From: Bacillota bacterium
Lineage (GTDB): Bacteria > Bacillota > Dethiobacteria > DTU022 > UBA8154
Length of the DNA stretch: 35,365 nt
NCBI GenBank assembly: GCA_012837615.1
Contig: DUQX01000015.1
Coordinates: forward strand, 1 to 35,365
Direction of reading: 5' to 3'
Part shown: in pieces, positions 7,061 through 18,055 of the stretch
Layout: every line of letters starts with the position of its first letter
Position numbering within the stretch: position 1 is the stretch's first letter
Program-made: the position numbers and the translations under genes
The notes under the pieces: generated by a model
What the model was told of the DNA's origin: nothing
Seen by the model: only the letters and a program-made list of their open reading frames with translations
Database searches by the model: none

Positions 7061-8929
7061 CTATCCTTTTATAATCGCATCAGCTACACAGATCTCCATA
7101 CAAACCCCGCACCTGGTACACAGTTCAGGATTAATGCTATAACTGCCTTCTTCCGTTTCCACAATAGCCTCTGCCTGGCATTGTTCAGCACAGGAACCAC
7201 AACCGATACACAGTTCTTTATCAATGCTGTAACGGAAAAGGGGGCGACAAACCCCTGCCGGGCAGCGTTTATCCCTAACATGGGCCAGGTACTCTTCACG
7301 GAAATAACGAAGCGTGGACAAAACCGGGTTGGCTGAAGTCTGCCCCAGCCCACACATGGAGGCGTCCTTTACAGTCACCGCTAGTTCCTCCAGAAGATCG
7401 AGATCCTCTATGGAACCGGCGCCGGTCGTTATGCGTTCATAAATCTCCAGCATTCGCTGGATGCCTACCCGGCAGGAAAAACATTTTCCGCAGGATTCGC
7501 TTTTTAGAAACTGTAGGAAATAACGCGCTACATCCACCACACACGTGTCTTCGTCCATGACAATCATACCGCCGGAACCCATAATCGAACCCGCTTGAGC
7601 AAGATCTTTAAAATCAACTTTTAGATCAAGCATCTCTTCCGGAAGGCAACCGCCGGAAGGACCGCCGGTCTGCACAGCCTTGAACCGCTTTCCATTTTTT
7701 ATGCCGCCGCCAATACCAAAAATAATCTGCCTCAATGTGGTACCAAAGGGTACCTCTACAAGGCCTGAATTTTTAACTTTACCGACAAGGCAGAAGATTT
7801 TCGTCCCGCCGGAGCTCTCAGTACCGATTTCATGATAAGCAGCAGCCCCGCGATTGATAATCAGAGGTACATTTACAAACGTCTCTACATTGTTGATCAC
7901 GGTAGGCTTCCCCCCGAAACCCACATCTGCAGGATAAGGAGGTTTTTGGCGCGGCTCGCCGACTTTCCCCTCGGCCGCACGGATCAGGGCAGTCTCTTCA
8001 CCACAGACAAATGCACCGGCGCCCTTGCTGATTGCCACTTCAAAATCAAAGCCGGAACCGAGGATATCCCTTCCCAAAAGCCCCAACTCGCGAGCCTGCC
8101 GTACCGCTTGCTCGATCTTTAAGACGGCGGTCGGATACTCAATGCGGATATAGATGATTCCCTCTTTTGCCCCGACCGCGTATGCCGAAATGATTATGCC
8201 CTCCAGGACGGCATGGGGATTACCTTCCAGCAGGCTTCTATCCATAAAAGCGCCCGGGTCTCCCTCATCGGCGTTACAAAGGATATACTTTTCATCTCCG
8301 GCGGAAGCGCGGCAAAATTCCCACTTGAGTCCTGTAGGAAAGCCTGCCCCTCCTCTTCCGCGCAAGCCTGCCTTCTTCATCTCGGCGATCACACCTTCAG
8401 GGGTCATCTCTCCCAGGACTTTAGCAAGGGCGGCATAACCGCCATGGGCAATATAATCATCGATATCGAGCGGATCAATATACCAGCCCGTTTCCAGCAG
8501 GACACGCTTCTGCAACTTATAAAAGGGGATATCGTAGGCACAGGTAATCTTGCGTCCATCAGCCGAATCCGTATATAATAGCCTTTCAATAATTTCCCCC
8601 TGCAGAACTGTTTTCTCCACAATTTCCTCGGCATCTTCCGCCTGGACTTGCTGATAAAAAACCGCCCCGGGGAAAACAAGCACCAGAGGCCCATTTTCAC
8701 AGAAACCCAGGCAACCGGCTATCTTAAGTTCTACTTTCTTTGCCAATCCGCGTTCTTGCAACACTTTTTCAATTACCGGCACAAGCTCGCGCGAACCGCA
8801 AACAGTACATCCCGTATCACCGCATACCACTATGCGCTGCTTTTTGGGATCCAGCCTGTCCTTTAGCATCTCTCGCCGCTTTGTCAGGTCATCCGGTATT
8901 GCTAATTTACTTCTCGTATTTGTATTCAT
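7061..8929 (-). CDS. NuoF/HydB-like NADH-binding flavin iron-sulfur subunit
   Basis: The protein has 622 residues from ATG 8929, which has a G-rich AGGGGGG site upstream; a TTG seven codons earlier lies in that site. Domains in order: a thioredoxin-like 2Fe-2S domain (C36, C41; C73, C77), the NuoF core with the NADH loop GRGGAGFPTG and FMN region NADEGDPGAFMDR, the GAFVCGEETAL segment, a SCGKCFSCRVG 4Fe-4S site, and two C-terminal ferredoxin motifs (CIGCGSCAEQC, CTRCGVCMEIC). This domain order is that of HydB of bifurcating hydrogenases and the Bfu family rather than of respiratory NuoF. Known role of such subunits: NAD(H) reaction at FMN and exchange with ferredoxin. Confidence 0.93.
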   Translation of the reverse strand: MNTNTRSKLAIPDDLTKRREMLKDRLDPKKQRIVVCGDTGCTVCGSRELVPVIEKVLQERGLAKKVELKIAGCLGFCENGPLVLVFPGAVFYQQVQAEDAEEIVEKTVLQGEIIERLLYTDSADGRKITCAYDIPFYKLQKRVLLETGWYIDPLDIDDYIAHGGYAALAKVLGEMTPEGVIAEMKKAGLRGRGGAGFPTGLKWEFCRASAGDEKYILCNADEGDPGAFMDRSLLEGNPHAVLEGIIISAYAVGAKEGIIYIRIEYPTAVLKIEQAVRQARELGLLGRDILGSGFDFEVAISKGAGAFVCGEETALIRAAEGKVGEPRQKPPYPADVGFGGKPTVINNVETFVNVPLIINRGAAAYHEIGTESSGGTKIFCLVGKVKNSGLVEVPFGTTLRQIIFGIGGGIKNGKRFKAVQTGGPSGGCLPEEMLDLKVDFKDLAQAGSIMGSGGMIVMDEDTCVVDVARYFLQFLKSESCGKCFSCRVGIQRMLEIYERITTGAGSIEDLDLLEELAVTVKDASMCGLGQTSANPVLSTLRYFREEYLAHVRDKRCPAGVCRPLFRYSIDKELCIGCGSCAEQCQAEAIVETEEGSYSINPELCTRCGVCMEICVADAIIKG

Positions 8930-9082
8930 TAACACACCCCCCTGTAGCAAGTACTTGGCTGACTAGGACCTGGGAAAATATAATCAATTACCCCGGCGCT
9001 AAGCCCCACACAACACAAGTTACCGCTCTATACGCTTTTATGACTGTATTTCAGTTTTATAAAAATCAGAGCTATAGGAACA

Positions 9083-9568
9083 TTATTTTTCCATCAGCGC
9101 CGCCCTTTCCCTGAGCTTGCTGAGAATTTTCCGTACCTCTCCGGGCGTAAGGTTCCCGTAATACTTCCCATCGACCACCATAGCAGGTGCAAAAGCACAG
9201 CAACCGAGACAGTTTACTGTCTCAAGCATGAATTCCCCATTAGGAGTAATTTCCCCGGGCCTTATTCCCAACACCTGAAAAATCTCTTCAATCAGCTTTC
9301 CGCCGCCTCGAATATGGCAGGTAGTTCCGGCACATATCTTGATCTGGTGCCTGGCCCGCGGCGTTAAAGATAGTGAATTATAAAATGTTGCAGCGTGATA
9401 GATTTCTATCAGGGGAATTCCAGTTTTCCGGGAAAGCATGCGCAGCACCTCTTCCGGTAAATAACGAAAATGTTCTTGGATTTCCTGCAAAAGTGGGACC
9501 ACAGATAATCCATGTTTATTCAGAGCGTTTTGAAGAACGTCTTCTACATCAGACAACTGTCTGGACAT
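9083..9568 (-). CDS. NuoE/HydC-like thioredoxin-fold 2Fe-2S subunit
   Basis: The protein has 161 residues, normal for the family. The 2Fe-2S ligands are visible as CAGTTC (x4 spacing) and CLGCC (x3 spacing); the helical N-terminus with HFRYLPEEVLRML is typical. The ATG is preceded by GGAAGGAG. It is the first gene of the redox operon; a 150-base gap separates it from the NuoF-like gene, so an internal element there is possible. In known complexes this subunit pairs with NuoF/HydB. Confidence 0.93.
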   Translation of the reverse strand: MSRQLSDVEDVLQNALNKHGLSVVPLLQEIQEHFRYLPEEVLRMLSRKTGIPLIEIYHAATFYNSLSLTPRARHQIKICAGTTCHIRGGGKLIEEIFQVLGIRPGEITPNGEFMLETVNCLGCCAFAPAMVVDGKYYGNLTPGEVRKILSKLRERAALMEK

Positions 9569-9612
9569 TGTTTCACTCCTTCCTGGTTCGACATCCAGCT
9601 TCAGCCAAGATA

Positions 9613-9641
9613 ATTTTATTGCAACAAATATTAAAAAGTCA
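9613..9641 (-). promoter_or_regulatory. Possible sigma-A promoter of the NuoE-F redox operon
   Basis: On the minus strand TGACTT (9641-9636) and TAAAAT (9618-9613) are 17 bases apart, about 45 bases upstream of the NuoE-like start and just downstream of a terminator. The -35 match is only moderate. Confidence 0.35.
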
Positions 9642-9672
9642 TAAAAAAATAAATAGAAATATTAAAATGGTA

Positions 9673-9700
9673 TAAAAAGCCCGCTTTACTTTAGCGGGTT
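9673..9700 (-). terminator. Intrinsic terminator after the PaaK-like gene
   Basis: CCCGCT (9680-9685) pairs with AGCGGG (9693-9698) over a 7-base loop, and on the minus strand a T-rich run follows (9679-9673). It separates the CoA ligase gene from the redox operon. Confidence 0.75.
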
Positions 9701-9776
9701 AAAAAACATTAAATTGTCGATATTCATGGAATCCGGAGCTCCCCAATATTATCTAAAAAACCCAATAATAGAAGCC

Positions 9777-11141
9777 CTATAATTCCATGCCACCATCATA
9801 ATTTTCCACTTTATCCCTTAAATCCTTAAAACGGTTGATCTTTATTTCGGGTCTCGGCAGGCTTCCATACTTAAGGAATTCTATTTTAAAAGAGAGGTTT
9901 GTCTTAATGCGCAGTTGCCTGGACAACGCTTTCCGAACCTCCTCCTGGTCCGGCTCGGCTCCCGGAAGCAGTTCTATCCTTAAAGTAATTAAATCCGTAG
10001 CTCCTTTTTTGGTTGCAATAAGTTCGTATTCATCTGCAAGCTGGGGTATGCCGCTGACTATTTCCTCAACCGAGGCAGGGTTAAATAATACTCCTTTTAT
10101 TTTTGTAATATGATCGACCCTGCCCTGAACACCGCCCTTTAATATGCGAAAGGTCCGCCCGCATTCGCATGGTTTTCCCCACATTCCAATGTCTTTGGAA
10201 TCAAACCTGATACAGGGCTGGGCATAACGATCAAAAGCGGTAATTATTATTTTACCAGGCATATGCAGGCCTTCAATAGGTTCGCCTGTATTTATATCGA
10301 CCAATTCCACCAGGAACAAGGCTTCGTTGACATGCACACCCCCTGGTTGGAAAGTACATTCATAACCCCATCCGCCGACCTCCGTAGCATTGACATGATC
10401 ATACACCTTTGCTCCCCAGAGCTCCTGCATGCGGTTTTTAATAGCCGGAACGCTGGCACCGGGCTCCCCCGCACACAGAATTTTTTTAATCTTCAGATCC
10501 CTGGGATTAATACCCAATTTTTTCTGGCAAACCTCTGCCAGGCTTAAAACATAAGTCGGAGTAGCCATCAAAGCTGTAGCTTTTAATTCTTTGATTTTTA
10601 ACAAGCGTTCCTCCGTATTAAGAATACCTCCAGGAACCACTTCGCAACCAATTTTTTCACAGGCATAATGTCCTGCCCAAGAACCCATATATACATTGTA
10701 TCCAAAAGGAATAAATACTCGATCGGTATTTCTAAAACCCATAGCCCAGAGCACATATGCCCAGCTTTCGTTCCACCACTCCCAGTCATCCCAGGTATCC
10801 GGCTGGTAAACCGGCTGGCCGGTGGTACCGCTGGTCTGGTGAAACTCTGTGACTTTTTCAATTGGTACACAAAGAGTATCACCGTACGGATACGGTTCTT
10901 TTGCCTGAGCAGTGCGATAATCTTCTTTTTGCACAACAGGCACTTTGGAAATATCCTCCCAGTCCTGGAGATCGTCCGGATTAAACCCGGCTTTTTCATA
11001 AAGTTGTCGATAAAGCCTGGAGTTTTCGTATCCCCATTTAACTATACGCTTAAATTTCTTAAACTGGAAATCCCTTAATTGTCTTGGAGGCAGCGTCTCT
11101 AAATGAGGGTTCCAATACCTCTCTGCGCTTTTTAATTGCAT
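9777..11141 (-). CDS. Phenylacetate-CoA ligase-like AMP-forming enzyme
   Basis: The protein has 454 residues, close to PaaK length. The adenylation-family signature TSGTTGQP is at about residue 103, with NATEVGGWG near 250. The C-terminal domain has GRVDHITKIKGVLFNPASVE and a GSLPRPEIKINR stretch that carries the expected catalytic lysine region. Known family members activate aryl-acetates or similar acids with ATP and CoA in the cytoplasm. A CxC pair in WGKPCECGRTF occurs, as in many PaaK proteins. The substrate cannot be assigned; F390-synthetase-like members are an alternative. The gene is separated from the redox operon by a terminator, so a functional link is uncertain. Confidence 0.85.
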   Translation of the reverse strand: MQLKSAERYWNPHLETLPPRQLRDFQFKKFKRIVKWGYENSRLYRQLYEKAGFNPDDLQDWEDISKVPVVQKEDYRTAQAKEPYPYGDTLCVPIEKVTEFHQTSGTTGQPVYQPDTWDDWEWWNESWAYVLWAMGFRNTDRVFIPFGYNVYMGSWAGHYACEKIGCEVVPGGILNTEERLLKIKELKATALMATPTYVLSLAEVCQKKLGINPRDLKIKKILCAGEPGASVPAIKNRMQELWGAKVYDHVNATEVGGWGYECTFQPGGVHVNEALFLVELVDINTGEPIEGLHMPGKIIITAFDRYAQPCIRFDSKDIGMWGKPCECGRTFRILKGGVQGRVDHITKIKGVLFNPASVEEIVSGIPQLADEYELIATKKGATDLITLRIELLPGAEPDQEEVRKALSRQLRIKTNLSFKIEFLKYGSLPRPEIKINRFKDLRDKVENYDGGMEL

Positions 11142-11237
11142 ACTATAAACCCCTTTCTTTAGAATATATCTTTCTTTTCCTATGATATCTAACCAAGAGG
11201 AATTTCATATAAAAATACAACTTTGATGGTTTAATAT

Positions 11238-11930
11238 TCACGAGAAAGAATTCTTATCTAAGCTCCCCCCATAAAAACAATACGGTAAAAGGAAACAGCT
11301 ATTGCATAATGGTTTTCGGGCACGACAAATCCGGCGCCCATGGGTAATCAGTCTGTGATGCGTCTCTCCCCAGAGTTCCCGGGGAACCAACCGGCAAAGA
11401 TCTTCTTCTACTTTACGCGGATTCTTCTCCCCGGTTAAACCGAGGCGGCGTGCCACCCGAGCTACATGAGTATCCACGGCAAAAGCAGGGATATCAAAAG
11501 CATTGTTTAATAACACATTCGCTGTTTTGCGACCAACGCCGGGGAGTGCCGTCAGTTCCTCAAACGTTCCCGGTACTTTCCCCCCGTGTCTTTGGCACAA
11601 AATTCGAGATGTTTCCATAATTTGCCGGCTTTTTTGTCTGTACAGTCCGCATCCCTGAAGTGCCTTTTCCAGCTGCTCTATATTCATTTCCAGGATATCT
11701 TCGGGTTTCTTAATAATTTGAAAAAGCCTCTTAGTAGTCTTGTTTACCTGCTTATCTGTCGTTTGAGCGGAGAGAATAACCGCCAGCAGCATCTGGAAAT
11801 TATTACCATATTGCAGCTCCGTCCGGGCATGGGGATATTCCCGTTCCAGGAGTCTTAATATCTTATCGAGATAAGACTTCCTAACTTCCCTATCTAACGT
11901 TTTCAATTCACTGGTTGCCTTTTGCTCCAT
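11238..11930 (-). CDS. nth: Endonuclease III (DNA glycosylase/AP lyase)
   Basis: The protein has 230 residues. The helix-hairpin-helix LPGVGRKTANVL contains the catalytic lysine K135, and VDTHVAR contains the catalytic D153. The 4Fe-4S ligands C202-x6-C209-x2-C212-x5-C218 are intact. It removes oxidised pyrimidines from DNA in base-excision repair. The gene stands alone between the PaaK-like gene and the malic-enzyme remnant, with no obvious coupling to either. Confidence 0.95.
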   Translation of the reverse strand: MEQKATSELKTLDREVRKSYLDKILRLLEREYPHARTELQYGNNFQMLLAVILSAQTTDKQVNKTTKRLFQIIKKPEDILEMNIEQLEKALQGCGLYRQKSRQIMETSRILCQRHGGKVPGTFEELTALPGVGRKTANVLLNNAFDIPAFAVDTHVARVARRLGLTGEKNPRKVEEDLCRLVPRELWGETHHRLITHGRRICRARKPLCNSCFLLPYCFYGGSLDKNSFS

Positions 11931-11934
11931 TTAG

Positions 11935-12330
11935 AATATTGAATCTCCTTAAAACAATACAGGCCAAGCCGTCTGCCAAAATTCCCGACAAATCCAAACG
12001 CCCTCTAGATACAATGGCGGCTCCGGCTTCTCTTGCTTCCCATGTTCATATTTCCGGGACAGGGTTTGCACAAGCAAACACAATGGCATCCCCGGCCCTC
12101 AGCTTAACCCATTTCTTTTTTTAAGTGTTCCCGGTCCCGGCTTGGAAAGGGCAATAACTAGATCCGCACCTTCCATAGCCTGTTGAATTTCTCCGGTTCG
12201 CTGCTCTGCATTCGCTGTCTCAATAATTTTCAACTTTTCCACTTGCGTCTCTTCTATATCATTTCTGCCTCGATGCAGGATTCCCCTGCTATCGCAGGAA
12301 ATAATATTTTCCGGAGTTGCTATAATTAAA
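11935..12330 (-). pseudogene. Decayed malic enzyme (malate dehydrogenase, decarboxylating), NAD-binding domain remnant
   Basis: Minus-strand translation from about 12330 gives ATPENIISCDSRGILHRGR and then a run ending GADLVIALSKPGPGT, matching the NAD-domain order of malic enzymes (NII-CDxxG-I, then GADVFIGVSAPG). A stop follows and the frame shifts. The next frame reads AGDAIVFACANPVPEI, an in-frame TGA, then AREAGAAIVSRGRLDLSG, matching ALANPVPEI and the AGA-x-VATGRSD motif of the same family. The catalytic N-terminal half is missing. This is therefore a broken gene with at least one frameshift and two stops, covering a stretch that otherwise looks non-coding. Confidence 0.75.
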
Positions 12331-12502
12331 AACGGCGATCTCCGACGATCTCCATAACAACCCAGAACCCAGCCCGGTCCGCTTTAAAATATGCGGCCTG
12401 CATAATAATTTTAATTCTCCCAGTAAATAAATAGCAGGAGTCAGAAAGCAGCATGTCGAATATACCTTATTACTATAGATGTCCTGATTGGAGGAAAAAA
12501 CA

Positions 12503-12787
12503 ATGCCTGTTTTGCAAAATTTGATGGAAGAAACCGTTTTGCAGGCGATAGAAGGGCTAATGAATAAAGAGAACATGTGCACATGTGAACAGTGCCGGCT
12601 CGATGTTGCGGCAATAGCGCTTAACAACCTTCCTTCTCGTTATGTAGTTACTCCCAAGGGAGCCTCCTATGCGCGGGCAGATCTGCTGGAATTACAGAAA
12701 TATGTAGATGTAATCGGGGCAATTACCAAGGCCATTAAGCTTGTTAAAGAACATCCCCGACATAACATTAAAAAGCCTGCAAAATAA
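12503..12787 (+). CDS. ComFB-family protein
   Basis: The protein has 94 residues from an ATG with GGAGG 8 bases upstream; an earlier in-frame ATG at 12488 precedes the ribosome site. The family features are clear: NLMEETVLQAIEGL, the CTCEQC cysteine motif (probably metal-binding), LDVAAIALNNLPSRYVV and a C-terminal PRH. ComFB was named from the B. subtilis late-competence operon, and family members have been reported to bind cyclic di-nucleotides, including c-di-GMP. No competence gene is nearby; it stands alone, convergent with ligA. A signalling role is inferred from family knowledge only. Confidence 0.85.
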   Translation: MPVLQNLMEETVLQAIEGLMNKENMCTCEQCRLDVAAIALNNLPSRYVVTPKGASYARADLLELQKYVDVIGAITKAIKLVKEHPRHNIKKPAK

Positions 12788-12851
12788 GCATTCGAGTTCA
12801 ATAATATACTTTAACCTGCTGCGAGTTGCTTAGAACAACCTCAGCCACTTC

Positions 12852-15063
<2,212 letters not shown>

Positions 15064-15080
15064 TATTTTCCTGTTGCAGA

Positions 15081-16349
15081 TCATAAGGCCCTGTGTGCAA
15101 TGTCCCTGCGGTAGTAAGCACCTTCAAAATTTATGATTTCCGTAAGCCTGTAGGCTTTACCCACAGCATCTTTTAAAGAAGGCTCCCAGGCGGTAACTCC
15201 CAGAACTCTTCCCCCGGCAGTTACTATTTTATTACCTTCAAAAGCGGTCCCGGCATGGAAGACCATCGTTTTTTGAAGATCTGATACGTCATTTAGCCCC
15301 AGGATCTCTTTTCCTTTTTCGTACTTTCCGGGATAACCCCGGGAAGCCATTATAACACATACAGCGGCATCATCCAACCAGCGAGGGGCGGGTGCAGCAG
15401 AGAGATTACCCCTGGCTGCCTCATAAAGCAGGGGACACAAATCGGAGCGGAGTCGCGGAAAGAGCACCTGCGCTTCCGGATCGCCAAAGCGGACATTAAA
15501 TTCAAGTACTTTGGGGCCGTCAGCGGTAATAATCAACCCCCCAAAAATCACCCCCCGATAAGATATGCCCTCTTTTCTCAAGCCGCTGATCAGCGGCTTG
15601 AATACATTTTGCTCAACTATCTTCGCCAGTTCTTCAGTCAAAACCGGGGCAGGGGAATAAGCCCCCATACCCCCGGTGTTGGGCCCTCGATCCCCTTCGT
15701 ATATGGCTTTATGGTCCTGGACAGAAGGCAATGTTATGTATGATTCACCGTCGGTAATGGCAAAGACCGACACCTCTTCTCCTTCAAGGTACTCTTCAAT
15801 TACAATACTATTGCCTGCGCTTTGAAAGACTTTTTCTTCCATAATGAGGCGGACTGCTTCGTTTGCTTCGCTGTAGTCTTGCGCAATGATAACGCCTTTA
15901 CCGGAAGCGAGTCCGTCAGCTTTCACCACCAGGGGGTAGGAAGCCTTTTGCAGAAACCGGTAGGCTTCTGCAGCATTGTCAAACACTTCAAAGGCGGCGG
16001 TGGGAATACCGTAATCCATCATAAATTGTTTTGCCCGGGCCTTGCTCCCCTCCAACCTTGCTCCCTCTTTACAAGGGCCAAAAATTAACCTTCCGTGCTC
16101 CTGAAAAAGGTCAGCAATCCCCGCCGTAAGGGGTGCCTCCGGGCCGACCACTGTGAGATGAACTTCCTTTTCCCGGACAAAATCCAGTATTTTTTCTATT
16201 TCTTCCGCTTCAATGGGAACACACTCGGCCAGGGAGGCGATCCCCGCATTGCCCGGAACACAGTAGATCTTTTCAACTTCCGGGCTCTGGGAAAGCTTCC
16301 AGACCAGTGCATGCTCTCGCCCTCCACCGCCCACGACACAAACGCGCAC
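15081..16349 (-). CDS. purD: Phosphoribosylamine-glycine ligase
   Basis: The protein has 422 residues, typical for GARS. GTG 16349 is chosen because GGAGGAGG lies 9 bases upstream and the protein then begins MRVCVVGGGGREHAL, the family's N-terminus. The ATP-grasp parts are visible: PLVVKADGLASGKGV, the GPNTGGMGAYSP motif and EFNVRFGDPEAQ. It catalyses step two of purine synthesis, joining glycine to phosphoribosylamine. It follows purH by 155 bases and is the last purine gene of the block. Confidence 0.97.
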   Translation of the reverse strand: MRVCVVGGGGREHALVWKLSQSPEVEKIYCVPGNAGIASLAECVPIEAEEIEKILDFVREKEVHLTVVGPEAPLTAGIADLFQEHGRLIFGPCKEGARLEGSKARAKQFMMDYGIPTAAFEVFDNAAEAYRFLQKASYPLVVKADGLASGKGVIIAQDYSEANEAVRLIMEEKVFQSAGNSIVIEEYLEGEEVSVFAITDGESYITLPSVQDHKAIYEGDRGPNTGGMGAYSPAPVLTEELAKIVEQNVFKPLISGLRKEGISYRGVIFGGLIITADGPKVLEFNVRFGDPEAQVLFPRLRSDLCPLLYEAARGNLSAAPAPRWLDDAAVCVIMASRGYPGKYEKGKEILGLNDVSDLQKTMVFHAGTAFEGNKIVTAGGRVLGVTAWEPSLKDAVGKAYRLTEIINFEGAYYRRDIAHRAL

Positions 16350-16504
16350 TGTAAAAACCCTCCTCCGTTTCAGATTAAACCAGATGAGCAACAAAGAACC
16401 ATGTAATCTATAAAGTGTGTATAATAAGCGATTTTAGAAACAAAATTAGCTCCATAAATCATAGAACGCCGCAAGGTTTGTACAACGCAGCAAACGGATC
16501 AGCA

Positions 16505-18055
16505 TTAATGTTTAAAATACCGTTTTCCGGTAAAGAGCATCGCGATATTATATTTATCACAGGTTGCAATAACTTCCTCATCGCGGGCGGAACCGCCTGG
16601 CTGGACAATCGCTGTCACTCCCCCGGCAGCAGCTACTTCCACACCATCTTTGAACGGGAAAAAAGCATCCGAAGCGAGCACGCTGCCTTTCATATTTTCT
16701 CCCGACTGTTTAGCTGCTATTTCCACCGCTCCTACACGGCTCATCTGCCCTGCCCCTATCCCCAGGGTTTGCCGGCGCTTGGCAATGACAATGGCGTTGG
16801 ATTTCACGTGTTTAACAACCTTGAGGGCAAAAAGAAGGTCAACGATCTCCTTTTCTGTAGCTTTTCTACTGGTAACGCAGCGCCAATTTTGGGGAAGATA
16901 TTCTTCCCGCAGGTCATCCTGTAACAACAATCCCCCGCTTACTTTCTTAAAATCACGACCCTGCCCTGCACTCGCCAGGGGCTCCAGCTCTATCTCCAGC
17001 AGGCGAACGTTCTTTTTCTTTCCGAGAATTTCCAGGGCTTCTTCAGAAAAAGCAGGAGCAGCTATAACTTCCAGAAAAATTTTGGACATTAGCGCAGCCG
17101 TCTCCCGATCCACTTCCCTGTTCAAAGCCACTATCCCGCCAAATATGGAAACCGGATCCGCATCGTGAGCTTTGACATAAGCACCGGCAAGCGTTTCTGA
17201 AGAGCCTACGCCGCAGGGATTGGCATGCTTCACGGCAACGGCAGTAGGTTCATCAAATTCTTTTACCAGCTCCCAGGCAGCGTTAAGGTCATTAATATTG
17301 TTAAAGGAGAGTTCTTTACCCTGGAGCTGCTTTGCCGCAGCCACGGCGGATTTTTCCGGCAACGGCTCCCTGTAGAAAGATGCCTTTTGATGGGGGTTTT
17401 CCCCGTAGCGCAAATCCTGAACTTTTATAAAAGGCAGGGTAATCATAGATGGAAACTGCATGCCGCCTTCCATTTGCTCCCTAAGATACCCGCTGATAAT
17501 ACTGTCATAATAGGCGGTGTGGGAAAAAGCTTCAACAGCAAGCCTGTAACGCGTGGCTGAAGATACATCCCCGTTGTTGCGCAGCTCTTCTATGACCAAA
17601 CTGTAATTTGAAGGATCCACGATAACAATAACATCATGATAATTCTTTGCAGCAGACCTTACCATGGTCGGCCCGCCTATATCAATATTTTCAACCGCCT
17701 CCGCCAGAGTAACGCCTTTTTTTGCGATAACCTCCGGAAAAGGATAGAGATTGACGGCTACAAGATCTATCGGTTCTATCCCGTGTTCCTGCATCTGTTG
17801 AAGGTGAAGCGGAAGTCCCCTCCGGCCGAGCAGCCCCCCGTGTACCAGCGGGTGGAGAGTTTTAAGACGCCCTTCCAAAATTTCAGGAAACCCGGTCAGC
17901 TCGCTGACGTCTTTTACCTTAACCCCGGCTTCCCTTAAGGTTTTAGCCGTCCCCCCCGTAGAGATAATCTCCCAGCCCATAGCCTCTAACTCCTGAGCGA
18001 AAATAGATACCCCATTTTTGTTGGATACGCTGATCAGAGCTTTTCTACCTTTCAT
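16505..18055 (-). CDS. purH: Bifunctional AICAR transformylase / IMP cyclohydrolase
   Basis: The protein has 516 residues. The N-terminal MGS-like IMP cyclohydrolase domain carries STGGTAKTLREAG and LKTLHPLVHGGLL; the AICAR transformylase domain carries the KHANPCG motif and LRYGENPHQ. It performs the last two steps to IMP. Its start overlaps the end of purN by 11 bases, an arrangement that points to translational coupling. Confidence 0.97.
   Translation of the reverse strand: MKGRKALISVSNKNGVSIFAQELEAMGWEIISTGGTAKTLREAGVKVKDVSELTGFPEILEGRLKTLHPLVHGGLLGRRGLPLHLQQMQEHGIEPIDLVAVNLYPFPEVIAKKGVTLAEAVENIDIGGPTMVRSAAKNYHDVIVIVDPSNYSLVIEELRNNGDVSSATRYRLAVEAFSHTAYYDSIISGYLREQMEGGMQFPSMITLPFIKVQDLRYGENPHQKASFYREPLPEKSAVAAAKQLQGKELSFNNINDLNAAWELVKEFDEPTAVAVKHANPCGVGSSETLAGAYVKAHDADPVSIFGGIVALNREVDRETAALMSKIFLEVIAAPAFSEEALEILGKKKNVRLLEIELEPLASAGQGRDFKKVSGGLLLQDDLREEYLPQNWRCVTSRKATEKEIVDLLFALKVVKHVKSNAIVIAKRRQTLGIGAGQMSRVGAVEIAAKQSGENMKGSVLASDAFFPFKDGVEVAAAGGVTAIVQPGGSARDEEVIATCDKYNIAMLFTGKRYFKH

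Noticed and set aside
16415-16924. 169-codon plus-strand open frame near the purH end
   Set aside because: It overlaps purH in antisense and its composition is that of a shadow frame.
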